Shown here one piece after another: positions 54,840-63,621 of a DNA stretch of 64,000 bases. A model generated the notes under the pieces. The model saw only the letters and a list, made by a program, of their open reading frames with translations, did not search any database and was not told the DNA's origin. Within the stretch, counting starts at the first letter, position 1, and the number at the start of each line of letters is the position of its first letter. This stretch comes from JACCSI01 sp035575715 (GTDB lineage Bacteria; Acidobacteriota; Vicinamibacteria; Vicinamibacterales; UBA2999), in assembly GCA_035575715.1 (NCBI GenBank), contig DATLXN010000033.1, positions 65,281 through 129,280 of the forward strand. Direction: 5' to 3'. The position numbers and the translations under genes were made by a program.

Positions 54840-57653
54840 TCAGAAACGCATCCGCGCCGTGAACTGGAACTGGCGCGCCGGACCGGCCTGCGTTGGCTGA
54901 AAAGCCAGCGTGCCCTGTTCGTCCGGACGCACGCCGCTCGCCCCGTAGTTGAAGAAGCCAGAGAAGTTGGTCCGGTTGAAGACGTTGAAGATCTCCGCGC
55001 GCGCCTCGATCGACGCCCCACCGATGGCGAAGCGCCGCAGCAGGCCGAGGTCGATTTGCGCGAAGCCCGACGTGCGTGCGCTGTTGCGCCCGACGCCCGC
55101 CGGCCGATCGTTGACGATGGTGTCGCCGTTGTCGTCGCGGCCCGTCGTCACATTCAAGGGTTGACCGCTTGACAGGAACAGGACGGGGACGACATCGACG
55201 GCAAAGGGCACCCGGATCAGGCCGTTGACGGCCAGCACGTGCCGGCGGTCGTTCAGACTCGGGCCGAGTTCCCGATCCGGCCGGCGGCTGTCGACCGGTC
55301 GAAAGTTGATGTCGTCGGTATCGTTTCCGACGCGAGCCAGCGTATATGCCACGTCGAACGCGACCCCGTGTGAGACGCGCTGGCGAGCATTCAGGTAGAG
55401 GCCGTCGAACCGGCTCCGGCCGCTCGACTCATCGGCCTCGATGAGACGCAGGCCGCCCGCCATCGGCACGATTGGTCGTGTGGCGTCGGCCGCCGCCACG
55501 GACCGCGTCACGCCCGGGTCAACCGAGGCGGGTGCATTCCTGTCCACTCGACGAATCAGGTTGCGACCGCGATTGTGGACGTAGTCGGCCGCCACCGTCA
55601 GATCACGAGTGACGGACACGACATATCCGACCGACACCTGTTCGGTCCACGGCGAGCGCAGGTCGGGATCGAAGACCTGTACGTTGCGCGGCGGCAACGC
55701 GGCGGCCGGCAGGTTGTCGAGTGCGCCGGCCGGCAACACGTCGGGAAAGGACGGCGGCGCGAACGGCGTCCCGGGCGCAAAAGTCACCGAGGTCGCGCCG
55801 CCGATCGGGTTGTTGAAAATCGTGTCGGAGTAGACGGCGAACGGAATGCGCTCGTAGAAGATCCCGTAGCCGCCGCGCAACTGGTGTCGCGCGCTGCCGC
55901 GCGGTGTCCAGCTGACGCCGACGCGGGGCGCCAGATTGTTCAGGTCGCCATCGGCGATCGGCGTGCTGGTCACCGAGTCGTAGTCCCAGCGCACCCCGAG
56001 CGTGAGCGTGAGGTCCGGAGTGGCGCGGAAGGTGTCCTCTGCGAACAAGCCAGCGAGCAGTTGGCGTTGATCGACCTCGGGGCTGCCGAAGGTCTGCGCA
56101 TACGAGAGCACGGCGACATCGCGCGGAATATCGGCGCGCGACACGAACGACCCCGATGGGACAATCGACCGGCCCACGAGGTCGACGGTGTACGCGCCGC
56201 GCGCCCCGGGGCCCGAGTCGATGAAGAAATCTCCCCACAGCAGATCGGCTCCGAGTTTCACCGTATGGCGCCCCGCCAGACGCGTGTAGACGTTGCGCAG
56301 TTGTGCGCCAGTCTCGGTCCAGGAAAAATTGTCGCTCACCGCGCCGAGCACCGCCAGCGTCGCGCCGCGATCGGTGACGATGACGCGGGGGCCGGCATCG
56401 AGCGATCGCCAGTCGGCGCGCAGCTGTCCGAGCTGCACGCCGATCTCATTGAACGCCGTGTCGCCGATCGTCGTGCGGTGCGTGACCGATCCGAACTGAT
56501 TGCGATAGTTGACAGAGAGGCCGGCCGACGGCATCGTCAAGCCGCCGATGAATCCGACGTCACTGTCGTGGGTGTAATCCGAGACGTGATATCGCACGGT
56601 GGTCGTGTGCCGCTCGTTCCAGCGCGCGTCGAGTCGGCCCAGCCCCGTCTGGCTGCTGAACCGCGTGGGCGCCAGACCGACGGCCAGCGGCGAGGTCAGG
56701 ATGGCATCCTGGCGCTCGCGTGTGACCTCGGCGTCCGCGAAGTAGAAGATGCGGTCGCGCGCGATGGGGCCGCCCGCCGACCCGCCGGCCTGGTGGCGGC
56801 GAAAGCTGTCGTCGGTGACCGCACCCGACCCGTCCCGCGGCGCGAAGAAATTCGGCGCGTCCAGCGCGGCGCCGGGGCGCAGCGTGTAGAAGAGCTCACG
56901 ACGGGACGTGTTCGACCCGCTGCGCGTGGTCACGGCGAAGACGCCGTTGCCGGTGCGCCCGTACTCGGCGCCGTAGGAGTTGACCAGGACTTTGACGTGC
57001 TCGGTCGAACCAATCGTCACCGGCAGTTTCGCACCGCCGAGGAACAGATCCGTGTTATCGAACCCGTCGACAGTGTAGTTCGTGACGAGTGACGAGGCGC
57101 CGTTGATCGTCAGCCGCGGCGCCAGGTTGTAGAAGCCGCGCGCCGGCGCGGCGCCCGGAATGAGATAAGCCAGCGCCAGCAGATCGCGCCCATTGACCGG
57201 GACGCGATCGATCTGCTCGCGCGGCAGGCCGCCGCCAAGCTCCGGCGAGGACGTGCGCCCGAGCGAGGTGTCGGCGGTCACCTCGATCGCTTCGGTGACG
57301 CCGGCGACCTGCAGACGCAGGTCGACGAGCCGTCGTTCGCCCGCCGTCACTCCGTCGATCATTTGTCGCCCCGGTCGGAAGCCGTCGCGGCTGGCCTCCA
57401 GCGTGAGCGTCGACGCCGGGACGAGCGCGCCGAACTGGTAGGCGCCGGCGTCGCCGGTCGTCGCCTGCTGGACCGCGCCCGTCTCTGGATTGCGCAGCAC
57501 GACAAGCACGCCGGCCAGCACGCTCCCCGACCCGTCGCGCACGGTGCCCGCCAGGGTCGCGCTACCGGATTGCCCCGCGGCGAACCCCGGCAGCGCACAC
57601 GCCAACATCGCCAGAATCATCGACCATCGCGTCACCAACACCACTCGCGTCAT
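54840..57653 (-). CDS. Oar-like TonB-dependent receptor with carboxypeptidase-regulatory domain
   Basis: The product (937 residues from ATG 57653) has a signal peptide (MILAMLACALPGFAAG), then an Ig-like regulatory domain (ATLAGTVRDGSGSVLAGVLVVLRNPETG). A plug domain (VPVNGRDLLALAYLIPGA, NYTVDGFDNTDLFLGG) and a long beta-barrel follow, ending with RQFQFTARMRF, the terminal aromatic needed for outer-membrane insertion. These Oar-like receptors are abundant in Acidobacteriota and import unknown substrates. A GTG at 57662 is an alternative start. Its start overlaps the stop of the fragment at 57650. Confidence 0.9.
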   Translation of the reverse strand: MTRVVLVTRWSMILAMLACALPGFAAGQSGSATLAGTVRDGSGSVLAGVLVVLRNPETGAVQQATTGDAGAYQFGALVPASTLTLEASRDGFRPGRQMIDGVTAGERRLVDLRLQVAGVTEAIEVTADTSLGRTSSPELGGGLPREQIDRVPVNGRDLLALAYLIPGAAPARGFYNLAPRLTINGASSLVTNYTVDGFDNTDLFLGGAKLPVTIGSTEHVKVLVNSYGAEYGRTGNGVFAVTTRSGSNTSRRELFYTLRPGAALDAPNFFAPRDGSGAVTDDSFRRHQAGGSAGGPIARDRIFYFADAEVTRERQDAILTSPLAVGLAPTRFSSQTGLGRLDARWNERHTTTVRYHVSDYTHDSDVGFIGGLTMPSAGLSVNYRNQFGSVTHRTTIGDTAFNEIGVQLGQLRADWRSLDAGPRVIVTDRGATLAVLGAVSDNFSWTETGAQLRNVYTRLAGRHTVKLGADLLWGDFFIDSGPGARGAYTVDLVGRSIVPSGSFVSRADIPRDVAVLSYAQTFGSPEVDQRQLLAGLFAEDTFRATPDLTLTLGVRWDYDSVTSTPIADGDLNNLAPRVGVSWTPRGSARHQLRGGYGIFYERIPFAVYSDTIFNNPIGGATSVTFAPGTPFAPPSFPDVLPAGALDNLPAAALPPRNVQVFDPDLRSPWTEQVSVGYVVSVTRDLTVAADYVHNRGRNLIRRVDRNAPASVDPGVTRSVAAADATRPIVPMAGGLRLIEADESSGRSRFDGLYLNARQRVSHGVAFDVAYTLARVGNDTDDINFRPVDSRRPDRELGPSLNDRRHVLAVNGLIRVPFAVDVVPVLFLSSGQPLNVTTGRDDNGDTIVNDRPAGVGRNSARTSGFAQIDLGLLRRFAIGGASIEARAEIFNVFNRTNFSGFFNYGASGVRPDEQGTLAFQPTQAGPARQFQFTARMRF

Positions 57654-57889
57654 CGCGTCCACCTGGAGTAGCGCTCGAAGTCCGTCTCATCGTCGAGGAC
57701 AGCACGGGACACACCGACGTGGATGGCACAGACCAAGCCGGCGGTACCGCCGCCAAGCACGACGAGGTTGTCGTTGTCCCTACCCGCCGGATTCTTCCAG
57801 TTCGGCGGGTGAACGTGGTCGATCAAGGCGCGATCGCCCGGATGGTCCGACGACACGTCGATCTCGCCGGCACGCGGAACGGCCATCAT
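57650..57889 (-). pseudogene. Mercuric-reductase-like N-terminal fragment
   Basis: The 79-residue frame contains HVHPPNWKNP and NLVVLGGGTAGLVCAI, which match the start and FAD motif of mercuric-reductase-like flavoproteins. It then loses the match before the redox cysteines and ends at 57650. A GAGAGG lies nine bases before its ATG, and its TGA overlaps the receptor's ATG. It is a fragment rather than a gene, though it may still be translated as an upstream coupling frame. Confidence 0.6.
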
Positions 57890-58045
57890 GGTGTCAACCT
57901 CTCGTTCGATGAATACCCGGAACGCAGCAGTTTATTCCACACGAGATCGGCAGTCAGGGCTCAGGCGGGGGCGTGGATGTGGACGATGCGCTCGGAGGTC
58001 AAGGACGCCGGTCAACTCTGCTGCTGCGCCGGATAGGATTCACGA

Positions 58046-59401
58046 ATGAAGAAGAGATTCGATCTTGTCGTCATCGGCACAGGCTCGGCGGCGTCGGGGG
58101 TCGCCTCGAGTTGCCGAGACGCCGGGTGGACCGTCGCCATCGTGGACTCGCGGCCGTTTGGCGGCACATGCGCCCTGAGGGGCTGCGATCCTAAAAAGGT
58201 GCTCGTAGGCGCGGCGGAAGCCATCGACGCGATTCGCCGCCTGGACGGAAAAGGGATCGTGCCTGGTGGAACGCGCATCGAATGGCGGGACCTGATGGCG
58301 TTCAAGCGGTCGCTCATCGCGGCGGTCCCGCACAACCGCGAAGAAGGGTTCGCCAGGAAGGGCATCGAGACGTTTCACGGCCGTGCACGTTTCATCGGGC
58401 CGACGACGGTCGCAGTCAACGGTCAGGAGTTGGAAGGGCGGTACGTCCTCGTGGCTGCCGGAGCGAAACACGTCGATCTCGGTATTCCAGGGGGCGAGCA
58501 CCTTGTTACCAGCGAACAATTTCTCGAGCTCGACGAGCTTCCATCGAGCGTCGTCTTCGTGGGTGGCGGGTTCATTTCGTTCGAATTCGCGCACGTCGCG
58601 GCGAGGGCCGGCGCGCGGGTCACGATTCTTCACCGAGGTGAGCGCCCGCTGGAGTTGTTCGACCCCGATCTCGTCTCTCTGCTCGCGGCGCGCACGCGCG
58701 CCCTCGGCATCGATCTCCAACTGGGCACCAGCGTGACCGGCATCGAGCGGTCTGGCGAAGGGTTCGTCGTCCACGCCTCGACGGGCGGCGCCGAGCGACG
58801 CGTCGAGGGCGCGCTCGTCGTCCACGGCGCCGGTCGAGTACCGGAAATCGACGATCTCGGCCTGGACACCGCCGGCGTCGCGTGGGATCAGCGCCGCGGT
58901 GTGACGGTGAACGATTACCTGCAAAGCGTAACAAATCCCGCCGTCTACGCCGCCGGGGATGCCGCGGCCACCGGCGGCCCGCCACTGACGCCGGTCGCCG
59001 GCTACGACGCCCGCGTCGTGGCGATGAACCTGCTCGCAGGCAACACCGTGAGACCCGATTATTCGATCGTGCCGAGCGTTCTCTTCACTCTGCCGCCACT
59101 GGCCTCAGTGGGCCTGGGCGAGCAGGCCGCGCGCGAGGCGGGCCTGACGTTCGCGACGCATCACGAGAAGACGGACGGGTGGTATTCATCCCGTCGCCTT
59201 GGCGAGGAGGCGTCAGGGTTCAAGGTCCTGGTCGAAGAGAGCACCGGGCGCGTGTTGGGCGCGCACCTCCTGGGCCCTCATGCCGAGGAAGTCATCAACC
59301 TTTTTGCGATCGCCATGCGCGGGGGTCTGTCGGCGGCGGATCTCAAGTCCATGCTCTTCGGCTATCCGACGAGCGCCTCCGACGTGCCGTACATGGTCTG
59401 A
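58046..59401 (+). CDS. NAD(P)H-dependent FAD disulfide reductase (glutathione/mercuric reductase type)
   Basis: The 451-residue protein begins FDLVVIGTGSAASGVASSC (FAD motif). GGTCALRGCDPKK near 40-52 has the redox-active CxxxxC pair, and SVVFVGGGFISFEFAHVAA near 170 is the NAD(P) motif. The segment NPAVYAAGDAAATGGPPLTPVA is the second FAD motif. The C-terminal dimer domain is present, but the His-Pro pair usually seen near the end of glutathione reductases is not clear (FGYPTSASDVPYMV). It probably reduces a disulfide or metal substrate with NAD(P)H. The frame is intact and standalone. Confidence 0.88.
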   Translation: MKKRFDLVVIGTGSAASGVASSCRDAGWTVAIVDSRPFGGTCALRGCDPKKVLVGAAEAIDAIRRLDGKGIVPGGTRIEWRDLMAFKRSLIAAVPHNREEGFARKGIETFHGRARFIGPTTVAVNGQELEGRYVLVAAGAKHVDLGIPGGEHLVTSEQFLELDELPSSVVFVGGGFISFEFAHVAARAGARVTILHRGERPLELFDPDLVSLLAARTRALGIDLQLGTSVTGIERSGEGFVVHASTGGAERRVEGALVVHGAGRVPEIDDLGLDTAGVAWDQRRGVTVNDYLQSVTNPAVYAAGDAAATGGPPLTPVAGYDARVVAMNLLAGNTVRPDYSIVPSVLFTLPPLASVGLGEQAAREAGLTFATHHEKTDGWYSSRRLGEEASGFKVLVEESTGRVLGAHLLGPHAEEVINLFAIAMRGGLSAADLKSMLFGYPTSASDVPYMV

Positions 59402-59669
59402 TTGTCGACTGACACAATGCGTGAAGCGCCTCATCGATTCCTGCGAGCCGTTGAGGAGTGATTCCCCGAACTCACCAGTGCCATACTCAATGAGATGACG
59501 TCGCCTCCCTCCGGCGCCCGATGAATATCGACCTCTCGCCCGCGGCGACCGCGCGCGGCAACGCGAGGGATGGCCGGCGGGTTCGGGTGCGGTGCCAGGG
59601 CCTCGCTGGACTCGTGAGGCCGCGCCATCAACCCCCACTGACGCCAAGACTGAGAGGCAGACTCAAAAA

Positions 59670-60890
59670 ATGACGCGGTTACTCGCCTGGTGGGAGCGGC
59701 TGCGTAGCACCTACTGGGCCGTGCCGTCGGCGATGGCCGCAGCGTCAGCGGTCTTCTCATTCGTCATGATCGACGTCGACCGCGCGCTCACGGCTCAGTT
59801 GCTGAGCGAACTGTCGTGGGTCTACAGCGGCGGCCGAAGGGGCCCGGGCGGTGCTGTCAACCATCGCCGCATCGATGATTACGGTCGCCGGAGTGACGTT
59901 CTCGATCACCATCGTCGCGCTCGCGCTCGCCTCGCAGCAGTTTGGGCCGCGGCTTCTGCGCAACTTCCTGCGCGATCTCGGCAACCAGATCACGCTGGGC
60001 ACCTTCATCGCGACTTTCATCTATTGCCTGCTCGTGTTACGCACGGTGCGCGGCACGGACAGTGTGCAATTCGTACCCCATCTGGCCGTGACGATCGGCG
60101 TCGTCCTGGCGATGCTGAGCCTCGGCGTGCTGATTTTCTTCATTCATCACGTCGCCACGTCGATCCAGGCGTCCCAGGTGATCGCCAACGTCGCCGCCGA
60201 CCTCGAAGGAGCCATCGACCGGTTGTTTCCCGAGCAGATGGGTCGCGGGCCGCTGGCGGACCCGACCGAACGAGCGGCGCATGCTCCATTGCCGACGTTC
60301 GAGGGCGCGTACGCCGTGGTGGCCGTCGGGGGCGGAACGTCCAAGCCGTCGATAGCGCGCGGCTCCTGAAGCTGGCGAAGGAGAATGATCTGGTGCTGCG
60401 CCTGGACTCGCGGCCGGGCGCGTTCGTACGCAGCGGCACGCCGGTCGTGTCGGTGGTCCTGCCATTCACGCCGGCGGACGACGTCGAGAAGTCAGTGCGG
60501 GCGACTTTCATCATCGGTGCCGAGCGTACCGTGCGCGTCGTCGCAAGCGCGGTGACCTTCGCCGGGATGGTCGACCAGGCGTTCACGGAGATCGCGCGCT
60601 ACGGACGCTCGAGTGTGTCGGTCAGCTGTCGGCTGCTCGAAGCTATGCGCGATCTGGCACCCTGTCTGACGCGCGAAGAAGACCGACTGGCGCTGGTACG
60701 TCAAGCCGCCTTTGTGGGCGATCGCCCGGCTGTCCCGTTCGACAACGAGATGGACCGTGCAGCACTCGCCGACTGCTACCGCGCGGCGCTGTCGGCGCTA
60801 CATCGGCCACATGTATTTGACCCTTCCCAAGGCATGACCTCACGGAGTTCACATGACGCTGTTACATCGATTCGCCAGTATCCCGAGTGA
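59670..60890 (+). pseudogene. DUF2254 membrane protein gene with two frameshifts
   Basis: From ATG 59670 (MTRLLAWWERLRSTYWAVPS) a DUF2254 protein reads well up to SWVYSGG near 59830. It then continues in the +1-shifted frame from about 59850 (VLSTIAASMITVAGVTFSIT and two more helices). A second shift near 60330 returns to the first frame (DSARLLKLAKENDLVLRLDS, LEAMRDLAPCLTREEDRLAL) and the frame ends at 60890. The first shift looks like a 2-base loss in a GGCGGC run. DUF2254 proteins have four N-terminal membrane helices and a cytoplasmic tail; the function is unknown. The last 38 bases overlap the small gene at 60853. Confidence 0.78.
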
Positions 60891-61002
60891 CCCGCGACCT
60901 GGACCAGGTCCCAATCCGCCTGACCTCCCGGGTCCAGGTCCCACCAATCCAAGGCCGAACCCAGGACCGGGACTACCGCCGCCCCGTCCAGATCGTGGGT
61001 AG
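60853..61002 (+). CDS. 49-residue proline/glycine-rich peptide
   Basis: ATG 60853 is preceded by CGGAG five bases upstream, one of the better ribosome binding sites in the window. The peptide has a short basic-hydrophobic start (MTLLHRFASIP) followed by a run of Pro-Gly repeats (DPRPGPGPNPPDLPGPGP); 18 of its 49 residues are Pro. The frame is clean and ends at TAG 61000. I do not recognise it. Repetitive GC-rich codons could be chance, but the ribosome binding site and sharp ends support translation. Confidence 0.5.
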   Translation: MTLLHRFASIPSDPRPGPGPNPPDLPGPGPTNPRPNPGPGLPPPRPDRG

Positions 61003-61317
61003 TCTTCGGTGCAGCCCGCGCAGCGCGACGGCACGCTGTCACGCATCCGGCGGGTTCGTCAAGGGACGCATTCCTTTATCGCGATCGACGAAGTACGCCC
61101 TCTCGGACGACCCCTCGCCGCGCTTCGGACTGAAGGTGGCATCGCGATTCAACACGCGCAGCGCGTTGCCGTAATCGGCAGCAGGGTCGCGAGCAGCCTA
61201 CCTCGGCTACAGGCTTCACCGCTCATGTAAAGCTGCGTACGGAGCAGCGGAGGGACCGAGGTCGATGTCCGAGCTATGCTGGAGCGAGCGAGCCCCTTCA
61301 TTGCTTACGGAGAGAAC
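61003..61317. other. Gene-free stretch
   Basis: No convincing coding frame, RNA gene or repeat is visible. One open plus frame (61009-61230) has no family features. The last 60 bases presumably hold the promoter of the DUF350 operon. Confidence 0.5.
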
Positions 61318-61710
61318 ATGCTGACGGCCCTCCCGCTCTATCTCGCGTTTCTCGGCACGGCTGTCGCGCTTCTCGCTATCGCTCTGACCGGCTACCTCAT
61401 GGTCACGCCCTACCACGAGATCCGGTTGATCCGCGGCGGCAATCGCGCGGCGGCATACAGCTTCGGCGGAACGGCCATCGGCATGGCGATCGTGCTGTAC
61501 TCCACCGCCTCCAGCACGTTCGAAATTCTCGAACTTGCGGTGTGGGGCGGGATCGGCCTGCTCGGCCAGCTCCTGGTTTTTCTCGTCGTCTCGCTGATGG
61601 TGCCCAAGTTGAGGGAGGGCATCGAGAACGATAACCTGGCCTATGGCATCCTCCTTGGCGCTTTCTCCATCGCCATGGGAATTCTGAACGCCGGCGCTCT
61701 GAGCACCTGA
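61318..61710 (+). CDS. DUF350 membrane protein
   Basis: The 130-residue product from ATG 61318 has four hydrophobic helices. LALLAIALTGYLMVTPYHEIRLIRGGNRAAA matches the DUF350 pattern, and the C-terminal half repeats a similar arrangement. ATG 61318 has GGAGAG six bases before it and is preferred over 61276. DUF350 proteins (YjfL in E. coli) are found next to DUF1190 and glutathionylspermidine-synthase-like genes, as here. Function unknown. Confidence 0.85.
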   Translation: MLTALPLYLAFLGTAVALLAIALTGYLMVTPYHEIRLIRGGNRAAAYSFGGTAIGMAIVLYSTASSTFEILELAVWGGIGLLGQLLVFLVVSLMVPKLREGIENDNLAYGILLGAFSIAMGILNAGALST

Positions 61711-61726
61711 GACGGAAGGACTGAAC

Positions 61727-62257
61727 ATGCGCAAATCGAAATACGTGACATTACTCCTGGCGGGGGCCGCCACGACGGCGCTTGCCGCGTGCGGTCAGAA
61801 GAGCGGCGGCGACCTGGACGAGGGTTCGACTCTCTACGGCGATTCCGCGGCGTGCGCGCGCGACATGGACACCGGCGTCTGTAACGAGGCGTTTCAGGCC
61901 GCGAAGGTTGAACACGTCAAACAGGCGCCGAAGTTTGCCACCCAGGCCGAATGCGAAGCGGCCGGCTTCACGCAGTGCGATAGCGCCGAGGTGAAAACCG
62001 CCGACGGCGGTTCTCGCAGCATGTTCATGCCGGTGATGATGGGCTTCATGATGGGTCGCATGCTCGGCGGCGGAATGGGCGGCGGTTTTCCGGCGCGCCC
62101 GGTGTACGGCGACCGCAACGGCTATCTCCACGCCAACGGCCGGAACGTCGGGCGCGTCGCGCCCGGAACGACGTCGCTCGGCCCCAGCGGGATCGCGATG
62201 CGCACCACGCGCGGCGGCTTTGGCTCCAGCGCTCGTTCTTCCGGCGGCGGTTCCTAA
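61727..62257 (+). CDS. DUF1190 lipoprotein (YgiB/YjfM family)
   Basis: The 176-residue protein has a signal with lipobox LAAC (residues ~19-22). A cysteine-bearing domain follows (CARDMDTGVCNEAFQAAK, QAECEAAGFTQCDSAEV), then a Gly/Met/Arg-rich C-terminus (MMGFMMGRMLGGGMGGGF). DUF1190 proteins are encoded beside GSP-synthase-like genes in many bacteria. A GGAAGGA ribosome binding site precedes the ATG. It probably sits in a membrane and works with its neighbours; the mechanism is not known. Confidence 0.85.
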   Translation: MRKSKYVTLLLAGAATTALAACGQKSGGDLDEGSTLYGDSAACARDMDTGVCNEAFQAAKVEHVKQAPKFATQAECEAAGFTQCDSAEVKTADGGSRSMFMPVMMGFMMGRMLGGGMGGGFPARPVYGDRNGYLHANGRNVGRVAPGTTSLGPSGIAMRTTRGGFGSSARSSGGGS

Positions 62258-62260
62258 CGC

Positions 62261-63520
62261 GTGGAGCGTGTGGCCGTGTCGCCTCGTCCCGACTGGCAGG
62301 CGAAAGTCGAGGCGCTCGGGTTCGATTGGCATTCCGCACCAAGCCCTGAAGACCCTGCCGGTCGGTATTGGGATGAAAGCGCTTACTGGCGCCTGACGGT
62401 CGACGAAGTCGATCTCCTCGAAGCCGCGACCACCGAACTGCACCGGATGTGCGTGGCGGCCACGGGACAGGCGATCGCGCGCGGCCTCCTGCCGCAGTTC
62501 GGCTTCAAACCCGACGCCATCGCCCTGATCGAGGACTCCTGGCGGCGCCGGGAAGAATTGCAACCCAGCCTCTATGGCCGGTTTGATTTGGCGTTTGGCG
62601 GCGCAGGCGTCGGCGACGGCCAGCCCAAGATGCTCGAATACAACGCCGAGACGCCAACGGGCCTCTATGAAGCGGCCGTCGTGCAGTGGACCTGGCTCGA
62701 GGAACGCTTTCCTGACCGTGATCAGTTCAACTCCCTGCATGAAGGGTTGGTTGCGGCATGGGGCACGCTGAAAGACCGCCTGACACGCGCCGATGGCGAA
62801 GCGCCACCAGTGCATCTCACCTGTCTGATGCCCCACGCCGAGGACGAAGGCACGCTCCGCTACATGCTCGATACGGCGCTTGAAGCAGGTCTCGCGGCAA
62901 AAACCATCGCGGTCGCGGATGTCGGCTGGTCCGCGCCGGTCGAGGCCCGCGATCTGACGCGCGACGGACGTTTCGTCGATCTCGAAGACACGCCGATCAC
63001 CACTCTTTTCAAAATCGTCCCGTGGGACTGGCTGTTGGCGGACGAGTTCGGCGCGCATTTGATCCAGGCAACGATTCAACGACAGCTCACGATCATCGAG
63101 CCCGCCTGGAAGATGGTCGCCGCCAACAAGGCGATCCTTGCTGTTCTATGGGGAATGTATCCGGGTCATCCGCATCTGCTACCGGCCTTCATGGACCGGC
63201 GCTTGTTTGCGCCTGGAGCGACGGTGGTCGCCAAGCCGCTCTTGGGGCGTGAGGGCGCGAACATCTCGGTCGCCGTTGTTGGCGAGAACGGCGCGTTCGA
63301 AGGGGCGCCGCTCGCGACGATGGGCGGCAACTATGGCGAAGAAGGCTATGTCTATCAGGCGCATGCGCCGCTGGCCGCCGCGCCCGGACCCGACGGGACG
63401 GTCAATCACGCCGTGATCGGCAGCTGGGTGATCGATGGCGTCAGCCGCGGCATCGGTATTCGCGAGGAGGCCGGCCTGATTACGCATAATCGCAGCCGGT
63501 TCGTGCCGCACCTTTTTTAA
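62261..63520 (+). CDS. Glutathionylspermidine-synthase-like ATP-grasp protein (YgiC/YjfC family)
   Basis: The 419-residue protein starts at GTG 62261, four bases after the DUF1190 stop. It contains YWDESAYWRLTVDEVDLLEAA near 30-50, GDGQPKMLEYNAETPTGLYEA near 117-137 and FKIVPWDWL near 247. The tail SWVIDGVSRGIGIREEAGLITHNRSRFVPHLF and KPLLGREGANIS are further ATP-grasp blocks. It is the C-terminal synthetase type without the amidase domain. It would ligate a small peptide or amine with ATP. Together with DUF350 and DUF1190 it forms a conserved three-gene unit. Confidence 0.9.
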   Translation: MERVAVSPRPDWQAKVEALGFDWHSAPSPEDPAGRYWDESAYWRLTVDEVDLLEAATTELHRMCVAATGQAIARGLLPQFGFKPDAIALIEDSWRRREELQPSLYGRFDLAFGGAGVGDGQPKMLEYNAETPTGLYEAAVVQWTWLEERFPDRDQFNSLHEGLVAAWGTLKDRLTRADGEAPPVHLTCLMPHAEDEGTLRYMLDTALEAGLAAKTIAVADVGWSAPVEARDLTRDGRFVDLEDTPITTLFKIVPWDWLLADEFGAHLIQATIQRQLTIIEPAWKMVAANKAILAVLWGMYPGHPHLLPAFMDRRLFAPGATVVAKPLLGREGANISVAVVGENGAFEGAPLATMGGNYGEEGYVYQAHAPLAAAPGPDGTVNHAVIGSWVIDGVSRGIGIREEAGLITHNRSRFVPHLF

Positions 63521-63621
63521 ACCGGCGCGTCTATGTCGATGACCATGCTGAAACCGCGGCGCTTCGGGAAGTGGAGCAAGGCGGACAACGTTGCGGTGGT
63601 GCTGACGGCCGCGCCCGCGAA

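Noticed and set aside
59670..60890. Programmed frameshift in DUF2254
   Set aside because: Two separate shifts and no slippery heptamer with a downstream structure; decay is simpler.
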